Below, piece after piece: positions 1 through 6,164 of a DNA stretch of 10,748 nucleotides. The notes beneath the pieces are model-generated. The model did no database searches. It was not told where the DNA came from and worked only from the letters and a program-made list of their open reading frames with translations. How positions within the stretch are numbered: the first letter of the stretch is position 1; every line of letters begins with the position of its first letter. The position numbers and the translations under genes were made by a program. This DNA comes from DATKEH01 sp035546355 (GTDB taxonomy: Bacteria; Acidobacteriota; Thermoanaerobaculia; Multivoradales; JAIOJS01), in assembly GCA_035546355.1 (NCBI GenBank), contig DATKEH010000370.1:1-10748 (forward strand), read 5' to 3'.

Positions 1-1280
1 CCGCGGCGGCCCCCTGCGCCGCGGAGGCTCTCTCCCCCGCCGAGCAGCGCCTGGTCGAGCAGATCGACGCGCGCATCGATCCCGCGCTCGAGCTGCTCGA
101 GCGGACGGTGAACGTCAACAGCGGCACCATGAACTTCGCCGGCGTACGCGAGGTCGGCCGGCTGTTCGCGGGCGAATTCGAGGCGCTCGGTTTCGCCACC
201 CGCTGGGTGGAGGGCGCCGCCTTCCAGCGCGCCGGCCACCTGGTGGCGACCCGCGCCGGCGACGGCCCGCGGGTCGTGCTCATCGGCCACCTCGACACCG
301 TCTTCGAGCCCGACAGCCCGTTCCAGCGCTACGAGCGCCTCTCGGACACCACCGCCCGCGGCCCCGGCGTCATCGACATGAAGGGGGGCAACGTGGTGAT
401 GCTCGAGGCGCTGCGGGCGCTGGCCGCCGTCGGCGCGCTCGACCGCTTGCACGTCACGGCCGTGCTGCACGGCGACGAGGAGAAGTCGGGCGACCCGCTG
501 ACGGCGGCGCGGGCGGACCTGCGCGCCGCCGCCGAGGGGGCCCTGGCGGCCATCGGCTTCGAGGACGGCGACGGTGACCCGAGCACCGCCGTCATCGCCC
601 GCCGCGGATCGTCGGGATGGCGGCTGGAGGTCACCGGCAAGCCGGCCCACTCGTCGCAGATCTTCCGCGACGAGTTCGGCGCCGGCGCCATCTTCGAGGC
701 GGCGCGCATCCTCGACGGCTTCCGGCAGGGGCTGGCCGGCGAGCGGGACCTCACCTTCAATCCCGGCGTCATCCTCGGCGGCACCGAGGTGGAGCTCGAC
801 AGCGAGCAGGACCGCGGCGTCGCCTTCGGCAAGAGCAACGTCATCGCCGAGCGCGCGGTGGTGGAGGGGGACCTGCGGGCCGTCACCCCCGAGCAGCTCG
901 AGCGCGCCCGCGCCGTGATGCGGCAGGTGGCGGCGGCGAGCCTGCCGCAGACCCGCGCCGCGCTCACCTTCGACGACGGCTACCCGCCGATGGGGGCCAG
1001 CGACGGCAACCGGCGGCTGCTGGCGCTCTACGACCAGGCCAGCCGCGACCTCGGTTTCGGCCCGGTGGCGGCGGTCGATCCTCGCCGCGCCGGGGCGGCC
1101 GACGTCTCCTTCGTCGCCGGCCTGGTGGAGATGGCGCTCGACGGCATCGGCTTGATGGGCGACGACGGCCACACCGTCGACGAGACGGCCGACCTGACCA
1201 CCCTGCCGAGCCAGGCCAAGCGGGCGGCGCTGCTGCTCTACCGGCTGGCGACGCGGCCCGAGCTCGCGGCCGGCGGATAG
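1..1280 (+). CDS. M20 family zinc metallopeptidase (glutamate carboxypeptidase-like), 5' end missing
   Basis: Partial gene. The reading frame is open from base 3 with no start codon that fits the family, so the true start lies left of the window; a GTG at 108 falls inside conserved sequence and is not the start. About 425 residues are present. The first residues read as the end of a signal peptide (AAAPCAAEA, then LSPAEQ), suggesting export; this is inference because the hydrophobic core is missing. The M20 dinuclear zinc site is complete: HLD (His codon 288, Asp codon 294), Asp in GVIDMKGG (codon 375), the catalytic/metal Glu pair in GDEEKSGDP (codons 477 and 480), an acidic GFEDGDG stretch near 560, and His in DDGHTVDE (codon 1170). 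The middle part (about 620-950) matches the dimerisation lid, including GKPAHSS. Family members remove C-terminal residues or hydrolyse acyl-amino acids; the substrate cannot be told. It converges with yceI, 34 bases away. Confidence 0.9.
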   Translation, partial: AAAPCAAEALSPAEQRLVEQIDARIDPALELLERTVNVNSGTMNFAGVREVGRLFAGEFEALGFATRWVEGAAFQRAGHLVATRAGDGPRVVLIGHLDTVFEPDSPFQRYERLSDTTARGPGVIDMKGGNVVMLEALRALAAVGALDRLHVTAVLHGDEEKSGDPLTAARADLRAAAEGALAAIGFEDGDGDPSTAVIARRGSSGWRLEVTGKPAHSSQIFRDEFGAGAIFEAARILDGFRQGLAGERDLTFNPGVILGGTEVELDSEQDRGVAFGKSNVIAERAVVEGDLRAVTPEQLERARAVMRQVAAASLPQTRAALTFDDGYPPMGASDGNRRLLALYDQASRDLGFGPVAAVDPRRAGAADVSFVAGLVEMALDGIGLMGDDGHTVDETADLTTLPSQAKRAALLLYRLATRPELAAGG

Positions 1281-1281
1281 C

Positions 1282-1309
1282 GCCGCTGCGTCCAGGCGCC
1301 GCCAGCGGC
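1282..1309. terminator. Candidate bidirectional terminator hairpin
   Basis: A perfect 7-bp inverted repeat, GCCGCTG (1282-1288) and CAGCGGC (1303-1309), with a 14-base loop that itself contains the palindrome GGCGCC. It fills the 34-base gap between the convergent peptidase and yceI stop codons, where a shared terminator is expected. There is no T-tract on either side, and short GC inverted repeats arise by chance in such GC-rich DNA, so function is uncertain. Confidence 0.35.
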
Positions 1310-1314
1310 CGCGC

Positions 1315-2037
1315 TCAGGGGGCGTCGGCGGCCGCCTCGACCGCGCCGCCGCCCGCCGCCGGCGCCTCCGCCGCCGCCCCGCCGGCGGCGTGCGCCACCA
1401 GGTCGAAGCGCAGCAGCACGTCGTCGCGGATCAGGTCGTCGGCCGCGCCCTTGTATTTGATGTCCCAGTCGAAGCGCCGGATGGAGAACTCCGCCTCGGC
1501 GGTCACCGTGTCGTCGGCGACGGCGATGGTGGCCGGGAAGGTGAGGCGGCGGGTGACGCCGTGCAGCGTCAGGTCTCCGGTCACGCTGTAGGCGCCGACT
1601 TCCTGCCGCGTGATGGAGGTCGAGGTGAAGCGCGCCTCGGGATAGGTCTCGACCTCGAAGAAGTCGGCGCTCTTCAAGTGGCCGGTGAGCCGCTCGGTGT
1701 CGGAGTAGATCGAACGGGTGTCGATGAGCACGTCGACGGACGAGCGTGCGGGGTCTCCCGCCACCAGGTGGATGGTCCCCGCGACGTCCTCGAAGCCCCC
1801 GTCGTGGCTGCGGGTGACCTTGGAGGCGGCCCATTCGACCTTCGATTCGGCGGCGAAGGTGTAGGGTACCGACTCCTCCTGCGCGGCGCCGGTCGCGGGG
1901 GCCGGCTCGGCGCCGGCCGCCTCGACCCGCGCGGCCGGCGCGTCGGCGGTGGGGTCGGGGGCGCAGGCGGCGGCGAGGGGAAGCAGCCCCAGGAGCAGAG
2001 CGGCGGTGGCAGCCGGCGGAAGGGGGAGTCGCGACAT
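1315..2037 (-). CDS. YceI-family lipid-binding-like lipoprotein
   Basis: 240 residues, start chosen at the ATG (2037) because a strong ribosome binding site (GAGGAG, 2045-2050) lies 7 bases upstream; the frame stays open further upstream but without family sequence. Residues 1-24 form a signal peptide with a long Leu/Ala core, and LAAAC ending at Cys25 resembles a lipobox, so it is probably lipid-anchored; the Ala at -3 is not ideal, so plain secretion is possible. Residues 26-56 are an Ala/Pro/Glu-rich linker. Residues about 57-214 are a YceI domain, recognised by SKVEWAASKV, the GTIHL strand, the DTERLTGHLKSADFFEVETYP stretch, LTLHGVTR and the FDWDIKYKG end. YceI domains are lipocalin-like barrels that bind polyisoprenoid or other lipids in the periplasm. 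The last 26 residues are another Ala/Gly/Pro tail. Divergent from the kinase gene; the role here is unknown. Confidence 0.88.
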   Translation of the reverse strand: MSRLPLPPAATAALLLGLLPLAAACAPDPTADAPAARVEAAGAEPAPATGAAQEESVPYTFAAESKVEWAASKVTRSHDGGFEDVAGTIHLVAGDPARSSVDVLIDTRSIYSDTERLTGHLKSADFFEVETYPEARFTSTSITRQEVGAYSVTGDLTLHGVTRRLTFPATIAVADDTVTAEAEFSIRRFDWDIKYKGAADDLIRDDVLLRFDLVAHAAGGAAAEAPAAGGGAVEAAADAP

Positions 2038-2044
2038 CGGAGGT

Positions 2045-2050
2045 CTCCTC
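2045..2050 (-). promoter_or_regulatory. Shine-Dalgarno site of yceI-like gene
   Basis: GAGGAG on the minus strand, 7 bases before the ATG at 2037. It is the only clear Shine-Dalgarno sequence I see before any gene in the window, and it fixes the yceI start. Confidence 0.75.
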
Positions 2051-2093
2051 GTGAGCAGGGCGTGTGAAGGGGGCTCGCGTGCGAACCCTCTGG

Positions 2094-2099
2094 ATTGTA
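2094..2099 (-). promoter_or_regulatory. -10 promoter element of yceI-like gene
   Basis: TACAAT on the minus strand differs from the sigma-70 consensus TATAAT at one base. It lies 56 bases before the yceI start, leaving room for a normal leader with its Shine-Dalgarno site. No good -35 hexamer is seen at the usual spacing. It sits in the 153-base divergent gap shared with the kinase gene. Confidence 0.5.
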
Positions 2100-2166
2100 C
2101 GCACCCGCGTGCCGCGCGGTCGCCTCTCTCTCGGCGTTGGCGCCTGCGGTCGGCTCCGCGGCCGGG

Positions 2167-2172
2167 TAAGAT
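2167..2172 (+). promoter_or_regulatory. -10-like element of kinase-fusion gene
   Basis: TAAGAT, ending 18 bases before the ATG at 2191, in the divergent region opposite the yceI promoter. No Shine-Dalgarno sequence lies between it and the ATG and no -35 hexamer is evident. It fits the TANNNT pattern seen before other genes here and predicts a leader of only about 10 bases. Confidence 0.4.
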
Positions 2173-2190
2173 GCCGCCGGATTCGCCGCC

Positions 2191-5097
2191 ATGACGCTCG
2201 CCGCGGGCAGCCGCCTGGGACCCTACGAGATCCTCGCCCCCCTCGGTGCCGGAGGGATGGGCGAGGTGTTCCGCGCCCGCGACAGCCGCCTGGGGCGGGA
2301 GGTGGCGATCAAGGTGCTGCCCGCGGAGCTGGCGCAGGACCCGGAGCGGCGGCGCCGCTTCGAGCAGGAGGCGCGGGCGGCCTCGGCGCTCAACCATCCG
2401 GGGATCGTGACGATCTACGAGATCGACACCGCCACCGGCCCCGGGGGGGCGACCGACTTCCTGGCCATGGAGCTGGTGCCCGGAGCGCCTCTGAGCCAGC
2501 AGCTGCGGCGCCAGGGGTTGCCGGTGACGACGGCCCTGGAGGTCGGCATCCAGGTCGCCGACGCCCTCGCCGCGGCGCACGCCGCCGGCATCGTGCACCG
2601 CGACCTGAAGCCGGCCAACCTGATGCTCACCGACGACGGGCGGGTCAAGGTCCTCGACTTCGGGCTCGCCCGGCTGGCACCTGCGGGGGACCCGGGCGCC
2701 GACGCCCCGACCCTGGCGGCCGGGTCGTTGACTCACAGCGGCATGATCCTCGGCACTCTCGGCTACCTGTCGCCCGAGCAGGCGGCGGGCGAGCGCGCCG
2801 ACGAGCGCTCGGACCTCTTCTCCCTCGGCGTCGTCCTCTACGAGATGCTCGCCGGCGCCGCGCCGTTCGCCCGCGACTCCCCCATCCGCTCGTTGGGCGC
2901 CGTGCTGCACGACCCCGCGCCGCCGCTCGGGCGCCTGCGGGGCGACCTGCCGGCACGGCTGGTGCGCCTGGTGGAGCGCTGCCTGGAGAAGGAGCCGGCG
3001 GCGCGCTGGCCGTCGGCCGCCGCGCTCGCCGCCGAGCTACGGGCCGTGCGGCAGGATCTGTCGCGGGAGGCCGCCGGGCGGCGGCTGTCGCCGCGCCTGC
3101 GCCTCGCCGCCGCGGTGGGCGCCGTCGCGCTGCTCGCCGGCCTCGCCTGGCTGTGGGCCCGCGGCGCCGACGCCCGCTGGGCGCGTCGCGAGGGCCTGCC
3201 GGAGGTCGAGCGGTTGCTCGCCGCCGACGAGCTGTTCGCCGCCTGGGTGCTGGCGCGCGAGGTGGAGCGGGCCCTGCCCGACGACCCGCGGATCGAGCGG
3301 CTGTGGGGGGAGATCGGATTGCCGGCGGCGGTGCGCAGCGAGCCGGCCGGCGCCGCGGTGTCGTTCCAGGACTACGTACGCCCCGGCTCGCAGTGGCTGC
3401 CGCTGGGTACGACCCCCATCGAGGGGTTGCACCTGCCCGCGCACCCCCTGCGCCTGCGCGTCGAGAAGGCCGGGTACGAGCCCCTGGAGCTGGCGCCCCT
3501 GGGGGAGCTGTCCGAGGACGGGGTGCTGCTGCTCTCCTTCCGCCTCGAGCCGGAGGGCAGCACCCCCGCCGGCATGGTGAATGTGCGCGGCGGCCCGGTG
3601 CGCTTCGGGAGCCTGCCGCCGCTGGCGGTGGAAGACTTCTGGATCGACCGTCTGGAGGTCTCGAACCGAGACTTCCAGCGCTTCGTCGACGATGGCGGCT
3701 ACCGTCGCCAGGAGCTCTGGCGGGAGCCCTTCGTCGACGACGGGCGCACGCTCCGCTGGGAGGAGGCGATGGCGCTCTTCCGCGACCAGACCGGTCGCCC
3801 CGGCCCGGCCACCTGGGAGCTGGGACGCTTCCCGGAAGGCACCGGGGACCATCCGGTGGGCGGCGTCAGCTGGTACGAGGCGGCCGCCTACGCCGCCTGG
3901 GCCGGCAACCACCTGCCTTCGGTGTATCACTGGTTCCACGCCGCGGCGCCGGACATCTTCTCCCACATCCTCGAGCTCAGCAACTTCGGCGGCGACGGGC
4001 CGCTGCCGGTGGGCAGCCGGCAAGGGCTGGGGCCGTGGGGGACGCTGGACATGGCGGGCAACGTCAAGGAGTGGATCTGGAACGCCGGCGCCGGCGGCCG
4101 CTACGTGCTGGGCGGCGCCTGGAACGACCCCCCTTACGTCTTCGGCAACGACACCGAGGTGGTGCCAGCGATGCGCCGCCACCCCGAGCTGGGGTTCCGC
4201 TGCGTGCGCTACGAGCGGCCGCCGGCGCCCGCGGTTTTCGGGCTCGTGGATCTCGATCGCGGACCTCCCCGCCCCGACCCGGTGTCCGACGAGCTCTTCG
4301 CGGCGCTGGTCGCCGGCTACTCCTACGAGCGCACCATGCCGCTCGACGCGCGGGTCGAGAGGGTGCGCGACGACGCACCGGACTGGCGCCTGGAGCGGGT
4401 GACGGTGAACGCCGCCTACGGCGGCGAGAGGCTGCCGCTGCTTCTCTACCTGCCGCGCTCGACCTCGCCGCCCTGGTCGGTGGTCGTCTACTTCCCCGAA
4501 TCCACGGCGGAGATGCTGTCGTCGAGCGAGCGCTTGTCGCTCCGCTGGTTCGACTTCCTGGTGCGCAGCGGCCGGGCGGTGGTGGTGCCGATCTACCGCA
4601 ACACCTACGAGCGCCGCCTGCCGCCCGGGCCGTGGACGTCCACCTGGCGCCGCGACCTGATGTACGCCTGGGCCAAGGACGTCGGCAGGACCCTGGACTA
4701 CCTGGAGAGCCGGCCGGACCTCGACGCCACCCGCGTCGCCTACTACGGCTTCAGCCTCGGGGCCGTCTACGGGCCGGTGCTCACCGCCCTCGAGCCGCGG
4801 TTCGAGGCGAGCGTGCTGTTGGGGGGCGGCATGCCGGCGGCGAGGCTCGAGCCGGAGGCCGACCCGGTGCACTTCGCCCCCCGGGTGCGGGTGCCGACGC
4901 TGATGATCGCCGGCCGCGACGACTTCATCCGCCCGGTCGAGACCGCCCAGCGGCCGCTGTTCGAGCTGCTGGGCCCGCCGGCGGAGGACAAGCGGCTCGC
5001 CGTCCTCGACGGCGGCCACCTGCCGCCGCGGATGAACGACGTGGTGCGCGAGATCCTCGACTGGCTCGACCGCTACCTGGGTCCGGTGGCGCGCTGA
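2191..5097 (+). CDS. Ser/Thr protein kinase fused to PEGA-like, FGE/SUMF1-like and alpha/beta-hydrolase domains
   Basis: 968 residues. Residues 11-280 are a Hanks-type kinase with every key element: Gly-rich loop GAGGMGEV (19-26), VAIK Lys41, Glu60, HRDLKPAN (Asp138, Asn143), DFG (156-158), a Ser/Thr-containing activation loop and SPE (194-196). Residues 303-322 are one membrane helix, placing the kinase in the cytoplasm and the remaining 640 or so residues outside. Residues about 378-453 resemble a PEGA domain. Residues 460-673 are an FGE/SUMF1-like (C-type lectin fold) domain: DRLEVSNRDFQRFV, HPVGGVSWYEAAAYAAW, DMAGNVKEW, GGAW and GFRC. Residues about 700-965 are a dienelactone-hydrolase/prolyl-oligopeptidase-like fold with nucleophile GFSLG (Ser855), Asp910 or Asp911 and His943. 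All domains are in one uninterrupted frame. Probably a membrane signalling protein or an enzyme carrying its own kinase; the substrates are unknown. No Shine-Dalgarno precedes the ATG. Confidence 0.92.
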   Translation: MTLAAGSRLGPYEILAPLGAGGMGEVFRARDSRLGREVAIKVLPAELAQDPERRRRFEQEARAASALNHPGIVTIYEIDTATGPGGATDFLAMELVPGAPLSQQLRRQGLPVTTALEVGIQVADALAAAHAAGIVHRDLKPANLMLTDDGRVKVLDFGLARLAPAGDPGADAPTLAAGSLTHSGMILGTLGYLSPEQAAGERADERSDLFSLGVVLYEMLAGAAPFARDSPIRSLGAVLHDPAPPLGRLRGDLPARLVRLVERCLEKEPAARWPSAAALAAELRAVRQDLSREAAGRRLSPRLRLAAAVGAVALLAGLAWLWARGADARWARREGLPEVERLLAADELFAAWVLAREVERALPDDPRIERLWGEIGLPAAVRSEPAGAAVSFQDYVRPGSQWLPLGTTPIEGLHLPAHPLRLRVEKAGYEPLELAPLGELSEDGVLLLSFRLEPEGSTPAGMVNVRGGPVRFGSLPPLAVEDFWIDRLEVSNRDFQRFVDDGGYRRQELWREPFVDDGRTLRWEEAMALFRDQTGRPGPATWELGRFPEGTGDHPVGGVSWYEAAAYAAWAGNHLPSVYHWFHAAAPDIFSHILELSNFGGDGPLPVGSRQGLGPWGTLDMAGNVKEWIWNAGAGGRYVLGGAWNDPPYVFGNDTEVVPAMRRHPELGFRCVRYERPPAPAVFGLVDLDRGPPRPDPVSDELFAALVAGYSYERTMPLDARVERVRDDAPDWRLERVTVNAAYGGERLPLLLYLPRSTSPPWSVVVYFPESTAEMLSSSERLSLRWFDFLVRSGRAVVVPIYRNTYERRLPPGPWTSTWRRDLMYAWAKDVGRTLDYLESRPDLDATRVAYYGFSLGAVYGPVLTALEPRFEASVLLGGGMPAARLEPEADPVHFAPRVRVPTLMIAGRDDFIRPVETAQRPLFELLGPPAEDKRLAVLDGGHLPPRMNDVVREILDWLDRYLGPVAR

Positions 5098-5212
5098 GGG
5101 GCGAGTCCTGCCGAGATCCGACGACGTCCTCGACGCGGTCGTCTGGCGCATCCACCTCGCGACCCGCACCGCACCTGGGACGACGGGTACGTCGACAACT
5201 GAGACACTGCGA

Positions 5213-5218
5213 TACTCT
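5213..5218 (+). promoter_or_regulatory. -10-like element of aspartyl protease gene
   Basis: The stretch GATACTCT (5211-5218) can be read as GATACT or, in the pattern seen elsewhere here, as TACTCT ending 9 bases before the ATG at 5228. TCGACA (5192-5197, one base from TTGACA) lies 15 bases upstream of TACTCT, a slightly short but possible -35. No Shine-Dalgarno sequence is present. The 130 bases between the kinase stop and this ATG hold no gene I can support. Confidence 0.45.
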
Positions 5219-5227
5219 CGGCCGAGC

Positions 5228-6103
5228 ATGCGTCGTGTCGGCGCCCTGCTCTGCGCGACGACCCTCCTGGCGACCGCTCCGGCTGCGGCGCAGTCGCTCA
5301 GCGACGAGCAGTTGGCCGCGGTGCGGCGCGGCGCCGCCAGCTCCCGGCTGCCAGGCGGTGCGACGACCGTGCCGCTGGTCGGCCCGCCGACCCTCCCCCT
5401 CGTCGAGGCGCGGGTCAACGGCGCGGGTCCGTTCCGGCTGCTGCTCGACCTCGGCTCCAACGTAACCATCTTGCGCCGGGACGTGGTCGACGCCGCGGGC
5501 GTCGAGGTCGTGCTCGACCGGGAACGGAGCGACATCGTGCGCGCCGACACCCTGTCGGTCGGCGCCTGCGAGTTCCGCGACGTGTGGATGGGCGCCTACG
5601 ATGAGCTCGACGTGGACGGCGTGATCGGCTACAACCTGTTGAGCGCGCGCCCGTTCACGCTGGACTATCCCGGCGCGCGGCTGATCCTCGGCGCCGCCGA
5701 GCTTCCCGACCCGGCCGGCGAGCTGGTGGTGGAGGACCGGCTGCCCTTCGTCGCCGCCCGCCTGGGGGGCCGCGAAGTGCTGCTCAACCTCGACACCGGC
5801 GCCGCCGAGGAGATGACCGTCCCCCCGCAGTGGGAGGAGTGGCTGCCGGTCGAAGGGGAGCCCGTGCCCGGGCCGATGACCCACAACAACCAGACGGGGG
5901 CGACGCGAGTGCGGGTGGCGCGGCTCGGCGAGGAGCTGCGCGTCGCCGGCGTCGGCCTCGGCCGGCCGCTGGTCTACCTCAACCCGGACGCCGAGGACGC
6001 CTGGCTGGGCAGCGGCCTGCTGAAGGACTACGTGCTGGCGGTCGATCCGGAGCAGCGCCTCTACGGTCTCTCCCGCCCCGGCGGGCCGGCGACGGCGCCC
6101 TGA
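5228..6103 (+). CDS. Secreted bilobed aspartyl (retropepsin-like) protease
   Basis: 291 residues. A signal peptide (1-21: two Arg, a hydrophobic core, then AAA before Gln22) directs export by the Sec route. Two retropepsin-like lobes follow. Lobe 1 has LLLDLGSNVTIL with Asp74, followed by DGVIGYNLL (130-138) and LDYPGARLIL. Lobe 2 has LLNLDTGAAEE with Asp189, followed by WLGSGLLKDYVLAVD (259-273). Each lobe thus repeats the family order of catalytic Asp motif, then a hydrophobic-Gly strand, as in aspartyl proteases of clan AA, where two Asp residues act together. Lobe 2 keeps the canonical DTG; lobe 1 has DLG, so the usual Thr is lost and activity may be altered. The substrate is unknown. The gene is 130 bases downstream of the kinase fusion with its own promoter-like box, so it need not be in the same operon. 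Confidence 0.85.
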   Translation: MRRVGALLCATTLLATAPAAAQSLSDEQLAAVRRGAASSRLPGGATTVPLVGPPTLPLVEARVNGAGPFRLLLDLGSNVTILRRDVVDAAGVEVVLDRERSDIVRADTLSVGACEFRDVWMGAYDELDVDGVIGYNLLSARPFTLDYPGARLILGAAELPDPAGELVVEDRLPFVAARLGGREVLLNLDTGAAEEMTVPPQWEEWLPVEGEPVPGPMTHNNQTGATRVRVARLGEELRVAGVGLGRPLVYLNPDAEDAWLGSGLLKDYVLAVDPEQRLYGLSRPGGPATAP

Positions 6104-6107
6104 GCTC

Positions 6108-6144
6108 CGGCCGCCGCGGCCCACGAGCGGGGCGAGGGCGGCCG
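6108..6144 (+). terminator. Weak hairpin between protease and recQ genes
   Basis: CGGCCGCC (6108-6115) pairs perfectly with GGCGGCCG (6137-6144) across a 21-base loop, in the 61-base gap after the protease stop and just before the recQ -10-like box. No T-tract follows, and a competing palindrome (GGCCGCCGCGGCC) overlaps the left arm. It could slow or end transcription from the protease gene, or be chance. Confidence 0.22.
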
Positions 6145-6149
6145 CGCGG

Positions 6150-6155
6150 TAGCAT
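6150..6155 (+). promoter_or_regulatory. -10-like element of recQ (predicts a near-leaderless mRNA)
   Basis: TAGCAT ends 9 bases before the GTG at 6165. With transcription starting the usual 6-8 bases beyond a -10 box, the mRNA would begin within about 3 bases of the start codon. There is no Shine-Dalgarno sequence, which agrees with leaderless translation and supports GTG 6165 as the start. Confidence 0.45.
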
Positions 6156-6164
6156 CGCGGGCAG

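Noticed and set aside
2038..2910. N-terminal extension of the yceI frame up to 2910
   Set aside because: The frame is open, but the extra sequence lies antisense to the kinase domain and is low-complexity. The Shine-Dalgarno site and signal peptide place the start at 2037.
5120..5143. Inverted repeat GACGAC/GTCGTC after the kinase stop, as a terminator
   Set aside because: Only 6 bp with a 12-base loop and no T-tract; expected by chance in this composition.
2064..5465. A 1133-residue plus-strand open frame overlapping the kinase gene
   Set aside because: It is an Arg/Ala/Gly/Pro-rich frame-shifted shadow of the kinase fusion, with no recognisable domain, while the in-frame protein has complete kinase and hydrolase motifs.
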